Source: Vicingaceae bacterium
GTDB lineage: Bacteria > Bacteroidota > Bacteroidia > Flavobacteriales_E > Vicingaceae
DNA length: 37,908 nucleotides
Assembly: GCA_029251425.1 (NCBI GenBank)
Contig: JAQXDJ010000031.1
Span: forward strand, 1-37,908
Direction: 5' to 3'
Positions 1-8,594 of this stretch are shown in pieces (the first letter of the stretch is position 1; each line of letters begins with the position of its first letter). Under the pieces are notes generated by a model. That model saw nothing but the letters and a program-made list of their open reading frames with translations, searched no databases and was not told the origin of the DNA. Made by a program: the position numbers and the translations under genes.

Positions 1-3000
1 AATAAAGTAAAGAAGTTTATGTTTAAACCTGTTGCCAATGGTATTAACCCTAAAATAGTTGTAATTGCTGTTAACAATACCGGTCTTAAACGTGCTTTAC
101 CCCCAATTACAATTGCTTCAAACAAAGTATCTTTATCTACCATTTGATTTTTTGCTAACCCAAATTCTGCTTTCTTTCTATCAATTAAAAGCTGTGTATA
201 ATCGAGCAATACCACCCCATTATTTACTACAATTCCTGCTAACGAGATAATTCCCATCATTGTCATCATAATTACGAAAGGAGCTCCTGTAATAATTAAC
301 CCTCCAAAAACTCCAATTAAACTTAAGAAAATCGCCAACATAATAATTGTTGGTTTTGAAACAGAATTAAATTGGAAAATCAAAATCAAAAAGATTAAAC
401 CTAAACCACTAAAGAAGGCTCCCATTAAAAAAGCCATTTGCTTATTTTGTTCTTCTATTTGACCTGTATAATCAATGTTTACGCCTTTTGGTTTCCCATC
501 AAAGCTTTCCATCTCTTTTTGAATTTGAGAAACAATTGCTCCAGCATCAGTAAATCCAGGACTTAAAGCAGAATACACAGTAACCACTCTTTTTAACCTT
601 TTGTGTTTAATTGCGCTAAAACCAGAACTATTTTTTTGCTTGGTAACAGCCGAAACTGGAACTTCTTTTATTTGCCCATTTGATGGGTCTCTAAATGTTA
701 TTTTTTGATCAAATAAAGCATTTTTGTTGTATTTATTCGCTTCGTTAAATCTTACATATATGTCATAATCATCTCCATCTTCTTTATAAACTCCTGCTTT
801 AGCTCCAAAAATAGAATTACGTAATTGCTGACCAACTTGCATAGCGTTAATTCCTAATTCACCAGCCTTTTCTCTATCAACTTCTACTTGAAGGCTTGGC
901 TTAGATTTGTTCACATCAATTTTTAACTGGTCAATCCCTTGAATACTTCTAGAGTTAATAAAATCTTTCATTTTCTCTGCTGTAAAAATTAATTCAGCAT
1001 AATCCTTCCCCTCCAGCTCTATATTAATAGGGTATCCTTGAGGTGGTCCTGCAGCATCTTTTTCTACAGATATTGCCAAGCCTGGGTAAACATCTTGCAG
1101 TATTTTTTGAACCTCTTTTTGTAACACCTTACTATCAGCACCATTTCTATATTTATACTCTCTCATAGAAACGGTAACCTTTCCTTTGTGCGGCATTTCT
1201 GCACTCGAAGCTCCGTCAGTTTGAGGGTTTCCAGCACCAGCACCAACTTGAGAAACAGCACTTTCTACTAAAAAGTTCCTATCTCCTTCCATATACTCAG
1301 TAGCGTTTAAAATAGAATAAACACGCTTCTCAATATCCTTTGTAACCTCATTAGTTTTAGCAATATCCGTTCCTTGAGGATACTCTATGTAAACAATAAT
1401 TTGGTTGGGCGTATTGTCTGGGAAAAACTCAACTTTTGTTCTTTGTGTCATCATTGATGCAATAAACCCTCCGACAGCAACAACAAGTATAAAAAAAGTT
1501 AATCCAGCAACAACAAGAGGCCTCCAACCTTTTAATACAGACCTTAAAAATTTCTCATAACCTCTTTCCCAACGAGTAAGTATTTTTTCTTGGAAATAAT
1601 TAACCATTCTTCTTAATCCTAAACGATAAATCCAAAGCATTACAGCAGTAATCACCATTACACTTCCTAAAGAACGATATGTACTTCCTGAGACTAGAAT
1701 CAATAATCCTATTCCACCAACAATAGAAGTTATCCAAACAATACGTTTTAACGGCATGTCTTTATCCTCAGTAGTCATAAACTGCGATACTAATACCGAG
1801 TTAAAGAAAATAGCTACAACTAATGAAGAACTTAGTACTACTGAGAGTGTTATTGGAAAATAAATCATAAACTCACCCATAACTCCAGGCCACATCCCTA
1901 AAGGAATAAACGCTGCTACTGTTGTTGCTGTTGAAACAATAATAGGAAAAGCAATTTCGGCAATCCCTTGTCTAGCCGCTTTCACCCTACTCATTCCTTC
2001 TTCATCCATCAAACGATAAACATTTTCAACTACAACAATTCCATTATCAACCAACATTCCAAGCCCCATAATCAATCCAAAAAGAATCATTGTGTTCATG
2101 GTATACCCCAACATTTCTAATATTGTTAAAGACATTAACATAGACATAGGAATAGCAAACCCCACAAATAATGCATTCTTAAATCCTAAGAAAAACATCA
2201 AAACTCCTACAACCAGAATAATCCCGAATATGATGTTGTTTACCAAATCATCTACCTGTCCAATTGTTTTGGAAGATTGATCGTTTGCAGTTGTCACTTT
2301 TAAATCGATAGGGAAAACTTCAGTTTTTGCATTTTCTAAAATCACTTCAATTTTTTCTATTGCAGCAACCATATTTTTACCAGCACGTTTTTTAACATCA
2401 AGCATCACCGCCATGTTTCCAAACTCACGAGCAAAACTTGTTTTTTCTTTTTCTTGAAAAGAAACCGTTGCAATATCTTTTAAATAAATTGGATTGCCAT
2501 TTTCTGCTTTTACAACAAAACTTTCTAACTCCGAAGGATCTTCTATTTCTCCTAAAATACTAATGGTTCTTCTCTGGCCACTAGCCACTAAGTTTCCAGC
2601 CGAAATATTTACATTTCCTCCATTAATAGCGTTGCTAATATCTGTAAAGCTCACTTTAGAAGCCATCATTTTATAAATATCTACAGCAATTTCAACCTCT
2701 TTTCCTTGAACCCCTCTAATATCAACTTCTTTAATCTCAGGTAAGTCTTCAATTTCATCTTCTAAATACTCTCCATATTCTTTTAACGTTTCTACCGGAT
2801 AATCTCCTGATAGATTAATATTAATAATTGGCATTTGTTCAGACATACTAATATCCATTACACCTGGCTCTACTTTAGCGCCATTAAATGTTGGCCAATC
2901 TTCGGTAGATGTTTCTGTGTCAATTTCATCTTTTACTTTCTGCTTAGCCTGCTCAACAGTAATATTTTCATCAAACTCAACCATAATCATTGAGTAATCT

Positions 3001-3290
3001 TCTTGTGATGTAGATTCAATCTTAACCACATTACTAATCATTTTCAGCTTACCCTCTAATGGCTCCGTAATTAGTTTTTCAATGTCCTCAGCTGTGTTTC
3101 CGGGATAAATTGAACTTACATAAATCTTCGTCTCTTTAATTTCTGGAAAAGCTTCTCTAGGCATGCTAAAGTATGCTGAAACTCCCATAAAAAGTAAGAT
3201 TATCATTCCTACATAAATGGTTGTTTTATTATTTATCGCCCATGACGATAAACCAAATTCCTTTTCTACTTTTTTCTGTTGCTCTGTCAT
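1..3290 (-). CDS. Efflux RND transporter permease subunit (AcrB/HAE1-like), 3' end truncated by window edge
   Basis: Minus-strand frame open from ATG at 3290 down to position 1, so it is absent from the ORF track. Translation begins MTEQQKKVEKEFGLSSWAINNKTTIYVGMIILLFMGVSAYFSMPREAFPEIK and contains RND motifs such as GLIMGLGMLVDNGIVVVENVYR and GIISLAGIVVNNGIVLLDY. Followed the MFP and TolC genes on the same strand. Confidence 0.95.
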   Translation of the reverse strand, partial: MTEQQKKVEKEFGLSSWAINNKTTIYVGMIILLFMGVSAYFSMPREAFPEIKETKIYVSSIYPGNTAEDIEKLITEPLEGKLKMISNVVKIESTSQEDYSMIMVEFDENITVEQAKQKVKDEIDTETSTEDWPTFNGAKVEPGVMDISMSEQMPIININLSGDYPVETLKEYGEYLEDEIEDLPEIKEVDIRGVQGKEVEIAVDIYKMMASKVSFTDISNAINGGNVNISAGNLVASGQRRTISILGEIEDPSELESFVVKAENGNPIYLKDIATVSFQEKEKTSFAREFGNMAVMLDVKKRAGKNMVAAIEKIEVILENAKTEVFPIDLKVTTANDQSSKTIGQVDDLVNNIIFGIILVVGVLMFFLGFKNALFVGFAIPMSMLMSLTILEMLGYTMNTMILFGLIMGLGMLVDNGIVVVENVYRLMDEEGMSRVKAARQGIAEIAFPIIVSTATTVAAFIPLGMWPGVMGEFMIYFPITLSVVLSSSLVVAIFFNSVLVSQFMTTEDKDMPLKRIVWITSIVGGIGLLILVSGSTYRSLGSVMVITAVMLWIYRLGLRRMVNYFQEKILTRWERGYEKFLRSVLKGWRPLVVAGLTFFILVVAVGGFIASMMTQRTKVEFFPDNTPNQIIVYIEYPQGTDIAKTNEVTKDIEKRVYSILNATEYMEGDRNFLVESAVSQVGAGAGNPQTDGASSAEMPHKGKVTVSMREYKYRNGADSKVLQKEVQKILQDVYPGLAISVEKDAAGPPQGYPINIELEGKDYAELIFTAEKMKDFINSRSIQGIDQLKIDVNKSKPSLQVEVDREKAGELGINAMQVGQQLRNSIFGAKAGVYKEDGDDYDIYVRFNEANKYNKNALFDQKITFRDPSNGQIKEVPVSAVTKQKNSSGFSAIKHKRLKRVVTVYSALSPGFTDAGAIVSQIQKEMESFDGKPKGVNIDYTGQIEEQNKQMAFLMGAFFSGLGLIFLILIFQFNSVSKPTIIMLAIFLSLIGVFGGLIITGAPFVIMMTMMGIISLAGIVVNNGVVLLDYTQLLIDRKKAEFGLAKNQMVDKDTLFEAIVIGGKARLRPVLLTAITTILGLIPLATGLNINFFTL

Positions 3291-3297
3291 GTCTCCT

Positions 3298-4467
3298 CTA
3301 TTTTTGAGTGATAACTTTTACTTCTTGTCCATCTTTAATGCTTCTCGCTCCTTCTAAAATAATTTCTGCTCCATCTTCAAGCCCTTTCAGCACTTCAATA
3401 TAATCCCCTTCAGTTTGACCTGTTTCAATAATTATTTTCTTTGCAATTCCAACGTTATTTACCTTTTTCTCAATCACATATAAATACTCCTCTCCATTTG
3501 CATTTTCTGAAATAATACTTTGAGGGATTAACAATGCGCTTTCGTTCGTATAATCGTTTATTCTAATTTTTGCTGTTAAGTTTGGTTTAATCAACTTACT
3601 CTCGTTAGAAACAGGAATTTCTACTTTAAAAGTTCTGTTTGCAGGGTTTATAAAGCTTCCCACTTGCACTACTTTCGTCTGAATTTTTTCTCCTAAAACA
3701 GGCAATTCTACCTCAACCGATTTTCCTTTGGTAACGCTTGTAATATGTCTTTCAGGAACATTTGTTTCTACAAACATATCTGTTAAGTTTACAATTCTAA
3801 ATAATTGATTCATTCCAGGGCTAACCATGTTTCCTTGCTCTGTAATTACCTCATCAATAACCCCAGAAAAAGGTGCTGTAATAACTGTTTTAGCTATTTG
3901 CTCTTCCATTTGATTCACCATCTTTTCTTGTGCTTCGTGGTTCGCTTTTGCTTGTAAATATTGAATCTCGCTTCCTACTTTTTGTTTCCACAAACGCTCT
4001 TGTTTTTCAAAAGTAGTTTTTGCAAGATCTGCTTGAATTTTCATTTGAGCCAATTGTGGTCCCATTCCTCCATCATCAATCTTAGCCAATTTTTGCCCTT
4101 TAGAAACCTGTTGCCCTTCTTTAACAAAAACTGACTGTAAGATTCCTGGAGCCTCTGGCATAATAACAACCAAATTGTTTGTGCTCACATTTCCTTGCAA
4201 TTCTAAATAATGCTTAAACACTTCTTTCTTTGCAGTAAATGAAGAAATTAATGCAATTTTCTTATTTGTATCTAATGTTGCTATTTTTGCATTTAACAAC
4301 TCCAATTGTGCTGCATAAGTGTTTTGTAATTCAGCAACCGTTGCTTTTTTTGCTCTTATTTCTTCTAAGTTATTTGTTGCAATAACCTCTTCAACAGTTT
4401 GTTCTTTATCTCCTCCACAAGCGAAAAGTAAAACTGCTGCACCTATTAATATTATTGATTTTTTCAT
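3298..4467 (-). CDS. Efflux RND transporter periplasmic adaptor subunit (MFP/HlyD-like lipoprotein)
   Basis: Lipobox LLFACGGDK, biotinyl-lipoyl-like segment (VFVKEGQQVSKGQKLAKIDD), coiled coil, TAPFSGVIDEVITEQGNMVSPG; 8 bp upstream of the RND gene. Confidence 0.95.
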   Translation of the reverse strand: MKKSIILIGAAVLLFACGGDKEQTVEEVIATNNLEEIRAKKATVAELQNTYAAQLELLNAKIATLDTNKKIALISSFTAKKEVFKHYLELQGNVSTNNLVVIMPEAPGILQSVFVKEGQQVSKGQKLAKIDDGGMGPQLAQMKIQADLAKTTFEKQERLWKQKVGSEIQYLQAKANHEAQEKMVNQMEEQIAKTVITAPFSGVIDEVITEQGNMVSPGMNQLFRIVNLTDMFVETNVPERHITSVTKGKSVEVELPVLGEKIQTKVVQVGSFINPANRTFKVEIPVSNESKLIKPNLTAKIRINDYTNESALLIPQSIISENANGEEYLYVIEKKVNNVGIAKKIIIETGQTEGDYIEVLKGLEDGAEIILEGARSIKDGQEVKVITQK

Positions 4468-4495
4468 GACTTTATATTGAGTTTCTTAATGTAAG

Positions 4496-5839
4496 TTATT
4501 TTATTCCGTATGATTTTTGAAGCTCTGATTTAGATGTTAAAAGATCTAACAAAGCTTTTATATAATTTCCTTCTGCCGTTAAGTATTGATTTTGTGTTTG
4601 CGACAATTCTAAACTTGAAGCAACGCCTTCTTTATATCTCAATACTGTTTTATCATAAATCTTTTTTGCTAACGCCATGTTCTCTTTTTGGTTAACATAA
4701 GTTTCATGATTTGTTTCGTAATTAGATTGTGCTACTTGTGTTTGATACAATAAACTTTGCTCTACTTCTTTTGCTGTAATTTCAGCTTTATCCAATTCTA
4801 TTCTCGCTTGGCTCATTTTAGATAAACGAGCACCACTTTGTAAAATTGGCAAAGTCAATTGTGCACCAACAACTGTCATCGGATACCATTTCCCACCACT
4901 AAAAGCATCAAACTTAGTGTTCATGTTTTGTTGCTCATGACTCAAAAACAAATTAATTGAAGGTAAAAAAGCATACTTTTCTTTTCTTAAATTCAATTTT
5001 TGTAACCGCATATTGGTTTCCACTAAATTGTAATCTATATGGTTCTCAACATTAAAATCTTTTTCGGCCATTCTAACCTTTACTTCATCCACAAAACCAT
5101 CTAAATTTTCTGTTAACGTAATTTTTGTTGCGATATCCATTCCTAATTGAAGCTTTAACAACTTTCTAGCAAACCTTACTTGTCCTTCAGCAATTCCAAC
5201 TGCTGTCGCTAATTCATTTACAGAAAGTGTTAATTGATCAACACTTTGTTCATCAACCATTCCCTCCTTATATAAAGCAGAAGTTTCTTTTAGTATTTTT
5301 TCAACCGATTCTTTTGATTTTGTTAAGACAGCTGTATTTTCTTCAGCTACTAATACTGTAAAATAAGCTTGTTTTACCCCTTCTCTTAATTCAATTTCTG
5401 TTTTAATTTGATTAGATATTGATAGGTTTTTGTAAGTTTTTGCAGCTTGCAATCCAACAATGTATGAACCATCAAAAATTAATTGAGAAGCACTAATTCC
5501 AACAGAATTACTATAATCTAATCCAAACTGTAACTCTGCTAGTTCATCTGCTGGTGCAGCTGGATTGAAAGCACTTGCTGGAGCTAAACTAACAGGAATA
5601 TCTAAAAATTTTTGAAGCTTTGCATTTGCACTAACTTGAGGCAAACCCATTGCTGTGGTTTCCCAAACTTTTTTCTTAGCAATGTCAACATCCAACATTG
5701 CTTTTTTATTTTTATAATTATGTTCTACAGCAAAATCTTGAGCTTCTTTTAAATTAAAGCTCGTGTTTACTTCTTCTTTTTCCTGAGCAACCGCTAGGGT
5801 AGAAACAAAAAATAATGCGATTAATAATTTCTTTTTCAT
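4496..5839 (-). CDS. TolC family outer membrane efflux protein
   Basis: Signal peptide; helical OEP repeats (YKEGMVDEQSVDQLTLS, RYKEGVASSLELSQTQNQYLTAEGNYIKALLDLLTSKSELQKSYG); operon position. Confidence 0.94.
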   Translation of the reverse strand: MKKKLLIALFFVSTLAVAQEKEEVNTSFNLKEAQDFAVEHNYKNKKAMLDVDIAKKKVWETTAMGLPQVSANAKLQKFLDIPVSLAPASAFNPAAPADELAELQFGLDYSNSVGISASQLIFDGSYIVGLQAAKTYKNLSISNQIKTEIELREGVKQAYFTVLVAEENTAVLTKSKESVEKILKETSALYKEGMVDEQSVDQLTLSVNELATAVGIAEGQVRFARKLLKLQLGMDIATKITLTENLDGFVDEVKVRMAEKDFNVENHIDYNLVETNMRLQKLNLRKEKYAFLPSINLFLSHEQQNMNTKFDAFSGGKWYPMTVVGAQLTLPILQSGARLSKMSQARIELDKAEITAKEVEQSLLYQTQVAQSNYETNHETYVNQKENMALAKKIYDKTVLRYKEGVASSLELSQTQNQYLTAEGNYIKALLDLLTSKSELQKSYGIK

Positions 5840-5844
5840 CTTTC

Positions 5845-6483
5845 TTAATCTAATTTTAAGTGATTGTTTTCTTTTTTATTCAATGTCTCTTTTAAAAGAG
5901 TGATACCTGCATCGTTGGCAACACCTCTAACATGATAACGAATCATTTCAAGGTGTAAGTCCTCGAGTTTAACATCTTTCCCAAAAGTTTGTTCAGCTTC
6001 AAAAAAGCCGTCCATCATCAGCATATATAAAGAAGTTACTATTTCTGGATTTAAATTTTCACGATAAACTCCCTCTTTAATACCTCGTTTGGTGTTTTCT
6101 AAAATAGAGTTTCTTACAAAATTTTGTTTATGATCTTGCATTATAGCCCAACTGTCAGGGTGGTACTTTTGTATGTCATATATAACTGAAGGGTGTAAAT
6201 CTCCTAACCTGGAATTTACAAACCGTGTAAAACCAATCAATTCATCAATAGCGTTTTCACAGTTTAAAGAAACTTTTGCTAAAACTTCTTTTTCTTCTTC
6301 TAAGCAAAGTGTCATTCCTTTAAAAACTAACTCCTTCTTATCTGATACAAACTGGTAAAGTGTCTTTTTGGATATTCCTAGTTTTTTAGAAATATCAGCC
6401 ATGGTAAGGCTTTTTATCCCAAACCTCATAAAGAGATCTAAACAAGAGCCAATAAGTTCACATGATTTATTTTCTTCTTTCAT
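5845..6483 (-). CDS. TetR/AcrR family transcriptional regulator
   Basis: N-terminal HTH: FMRFGIKSLTMADISKKLGISKKTLYQFVSDKKELV; first gene of the efflux operon, 5 bp from the TolC gene. Confidence 0.93.
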   Translation of the reverse strand: MKEENKSCELIGSCLDLFMRFGIKSLTMADISKKLGISKKTLYQFVSDKKELVFKGMTLCLEEEKEVLAKVSLNCENAIDELIGFTRFVNSRLGDLHPSVIYDIQKYHPDSWAIMQDHKQNFVRNSILENTKRGIKEGVYRENLNPEIVTSLYMLMMDGFFEAEQTFGKDVKLEDLHLEMIRYHVRGVANDAGITLLKETLNKKENNHLKLD

Positions 6484-6487
6484 GATG

Positions 6488-6495
6488 CAAACATA
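6488..6495 (-). promoter_or_regulatory. Bacteroidota -7 promoter box TATGTTTG (consensus TAnnTTTG) for the tetR-efflux operon
   Basis: CAAACATA on + strand = TATGTTTG on -; ends 4 nt upstream of the tetR ATG. Confidence 0.5.
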
Positions 6496-6524
6496 GGAAA
6501 CGTTTTTAACTTGGAAACGTTTTT
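6496..6524. promoter_or_regulatory. Tandem direct repeat GGAAACGTTTTT x2, each with palindromic core AAACGTTT; putative TetR operator
   Basis: GGAAACGTTTTT at 6496-6507 and 6513-6524 (17-bp period), directly upstream of the tetR start and abutting the -7 box. Confidence 0.6.
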
Positions 6525-6553
6525 CGTATTTTTTGTTTCCTTTTAAAACAAAA

Positions 6554-6586
6554 AAATCCCCAAACCTATATAAAGTTTGGGGATTT
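6554..6586 (-). terminator. Rho-independent terminator of the 604-aa gene
   Basis: 12-bp perfect stem AAATCCCCAAAC (6554-6565) / GTTTGGGGATTT (6575-6586), 9-nt loop; on the minus strand it is followed by a T-run and lies just after the 6600 stop. Confidence 0.85.
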
Positions 6587-6599
6587 AAATTTTATTTTT

Positions 6600-8414
6600 T
6601 TATGCTTGTTCTAAAGAGGGCAATGTTATTTCTTCAACAATTGCTTTATATTGAGCCAATTCTTCTTTAAATTTTGTTTTAATCACCTCAGATTCATCTT
6701 TCATTTCATTCAGTAAGTTTTCATAATACTCAATTCCCGAATTTAAATTGGCTTTAAACCCTTGGTAGTATTTTACTCTTTTACCATTTAATGCCTGAAG
6801 AGGTTCTTCGATAATTTCTTTATTTAAATAATCAATATACATTCCCAATTCTTTAATAAACATATGAGGTCTGTATGTATCATTTAAAACATTGTTTTTC
6901 CCGTAAATATGACCAACCATTTCTTTTAATGTTGATTCTTTAGAGAAATATGCAAGGTTTGGTCCTGGACATAAAGAAACACCTGTACCGTCAGATCTTT
7001 TTAACAAGTCATTTTCAGAATACGCTGTCATAACCAAGCCTGCACAAATACAAGACTTTACTGTTATTTTATCGTAAGCTTTTTGATGTTCTGATTCTGG
7101 AAGGTTTTTTTCTTCTAACTCAGCAATTTTCAATTTTTGATATTGACGGGATGCCAAACAAATTGGTCTCTCAGTAAATTCTGTATTGTAAATTTTTAAG
7201 AACTGGCTAGGACAAGTACTGCCTGGTTTTCCAGCAGCAATTTTCTCATCTTTTTCAACATCTTTTGTGTTTCCTTTAACTGAATTAAAAGGAACTCCTA
7301 TTGGAGAAATATCACTCAAATAAAGTTCATTTGTTCCTGCGTCAGAAAGAATTTTAAAAGAATTTTCATCAACGTTCACAGCTTCAGGAACCAATAAAAA
7401 TGGTGTCCCCCATCCAACTAAATCAACATCATAATTCTCTAATAGTAAATTATGTTCGTTAGCTGTTCCAACTCCTCCTTGAGCTGTTACCAACATTTTT
7501 AAAGGTTTAGTAAGTCTTTTCCTTTCCAACCCTTCTAATGCATCATTTAATATAGCATGAACTTGCTCTATTAATTCATTCTTCTTTTGTTTAAACTCTT
7601 CTAAGATTGGCCCCATTAAGTAACCATCAGTAGCAAAAGCATGCCCCCCACAATTTAAACCTGACTCAACTCTATATTCAGTAACCCAAATTCCTTTTTT
7701 AGCCAAAAATTTTCCTTGAACCAAAGCTGAACGGTAATCACTAACTTTTAAAATAATTGTTTTGTTTAGTTGCTCGTTTTCATCCGGAAAAAACTCATCA
7801 AAATTTGCAACATAACTATATAGTCTTGGGCTTAACCCCGCAGACAATACAACCCCAGAAGTTAAATCACTTTTTGCGAAACCTCTTAATGCTGCATGAG
7901 CATCATTCATTTCTTGTGGCAACTGCTCTCCTGTTTTCGTAAAATTAGCCTTATCTAATTTTGTCATAATGTTTACATCAATAGCTCCAGGCTCCATATT
8001 GTCCCTTAACCACTGTTGTTTTTTTTCTACAACTAAAGAGTCTGTCTCTTCAGTCATTCTTTTATACTCTTTCTTAAGGTCACACACATCAGGAAGCATT
8101 TCAAAATACTTCGTCAATTCGCTTCCTTTATCAAAAGAGGCATTCTTTAATTCTTGAAATTTATTTTTCACCATTCGATTCATCACATTTAAATAAAGTG
8201 TGATTCTCCTAGCTCTTTTATCAAGATCATCTTTAGCAACTTCTATATATGGTATGTCCATCTTATTGCAATAAAACTTTCTCATTCTATCTGCCAACAA
8301 ATCATCTCCCAATGACAATACTGAAGAAATACCAAAAGGTGCAACCTTAAAAGGTGTGTCAATCGTAAACCCAATTCCCATTACAGGAATTTGAAATGTA
8401 TGTTTTTTTTCCAT
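6600..8414 (-). CDS. Conserved-looking protein of unknown function; nitronate monooxygenase-like FMN TIM-barrel motif with multiple Cys motifs
   Basis: 604-aa ORF with its own promoter and terminator. AQGGVGTANEHNLLLENYDVDLVGWGTPFLLVPEA resembles the phosphate-binding end of NPD/NMO-type FMN barrels. Cys motifs: GLNCGGHAFATDG, GSTCPSQ, RPICLASRQYQ, KSCICAGL, VSLCPGPN. Confidence 0.7.
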   Translation of the reverse strand: MEKKHTFQIPVMGIGFTIDTPFKVAPFGISSVLSLGDDLLADRMRKFYCNKMDIPYIEVAKDDLDKRARRITLYLNVMNRMVKNKFQELKNASFDKGSELTKYFEMLPDVCDLKKEYKRMTEETDSLVVEKKQQWLRDNMEPGAIDVNIMTKLDKANFTKTGEQLPQEMNDAHAALRGFAKSDLTSGVVLSAGLSPRLYSYVANFDEFFPDENEQLNKTIILKVSDYRSALVQGKFLAKKGIWVTEYRVESGLNCGGHAFATDGYLMGPILEEFKQKKNELIEQVHAILNDALEGLERKRLTKPLKMLVTAQGGVGTANEHNLLLENYDVDLVGWGTPFLLVPEAVNVDENSFKILSDAGTNELYLSDISPIGVPFNSVKGNTKDVEKDEKIAAGKPGSTCPSQFLKIYNTEFTERPICLASRQYQKLKIAELEEKNLPESEHQKAYDKITVKSCICAGLVMTAYSENDLLKRSDGTGVSLCPGPNLAYFSKESTLKEMVGHIYGKNNVLNDTYRPHMFIKELGMYIDYLNKEIIEEPLQALNGKRVKYYQGFKANLNSGIEYYENLLNEMKDESEVIKTKFKEELAQYKAIVEEITLPSLEQA

Positions 8415-8445
8415 GCTTTAATTAAGATATAAAAAATACAGTTTG

Positions 8446-8453
8446 CAAATATA
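8446..8453 (-). promoter_or_regulatory. -7 box TATATTTG for the 604-aa gene
   Basis: CAAATATA on + strand; a TTGG element lies about 20 nt upstream on the minus strand, consistent with the Bacteroidota -33/-7 arrangement. Confidence 0.5.
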
Positions 8454-8565
8454 AGTAACTTAAATGATTATTTCCAACCGATTTACCTCTAAACAGCATT
8501 CTTAAGGGTCTATTGATTTGAAGCACTTAGGTCTTTCTTTTTACTTAAAGAAATACTTGATTTAG

Positions 8566-8573
8566 TATATTTG
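8566..8573 (+). promoter_or_regulatory. -7 box TATATTTG for the SBP gene
   Basis: TATATTTG overlaps the TTG that the ORF track took as a start codon; the preferred ATG is at 8595. Confidence 0.45.
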
Positions 8574-8594
8574 GAAAATCAAAGGATAAAAAAC

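Noticed and set aside
65-2676. Plus-strand ORFs 65-250, 2092-2280 and 2494-2676
   Set aside because: They lie antisense inside the continuous RND permease frame; composition is that of reverse-complement coding DNA, with no domain recognised.
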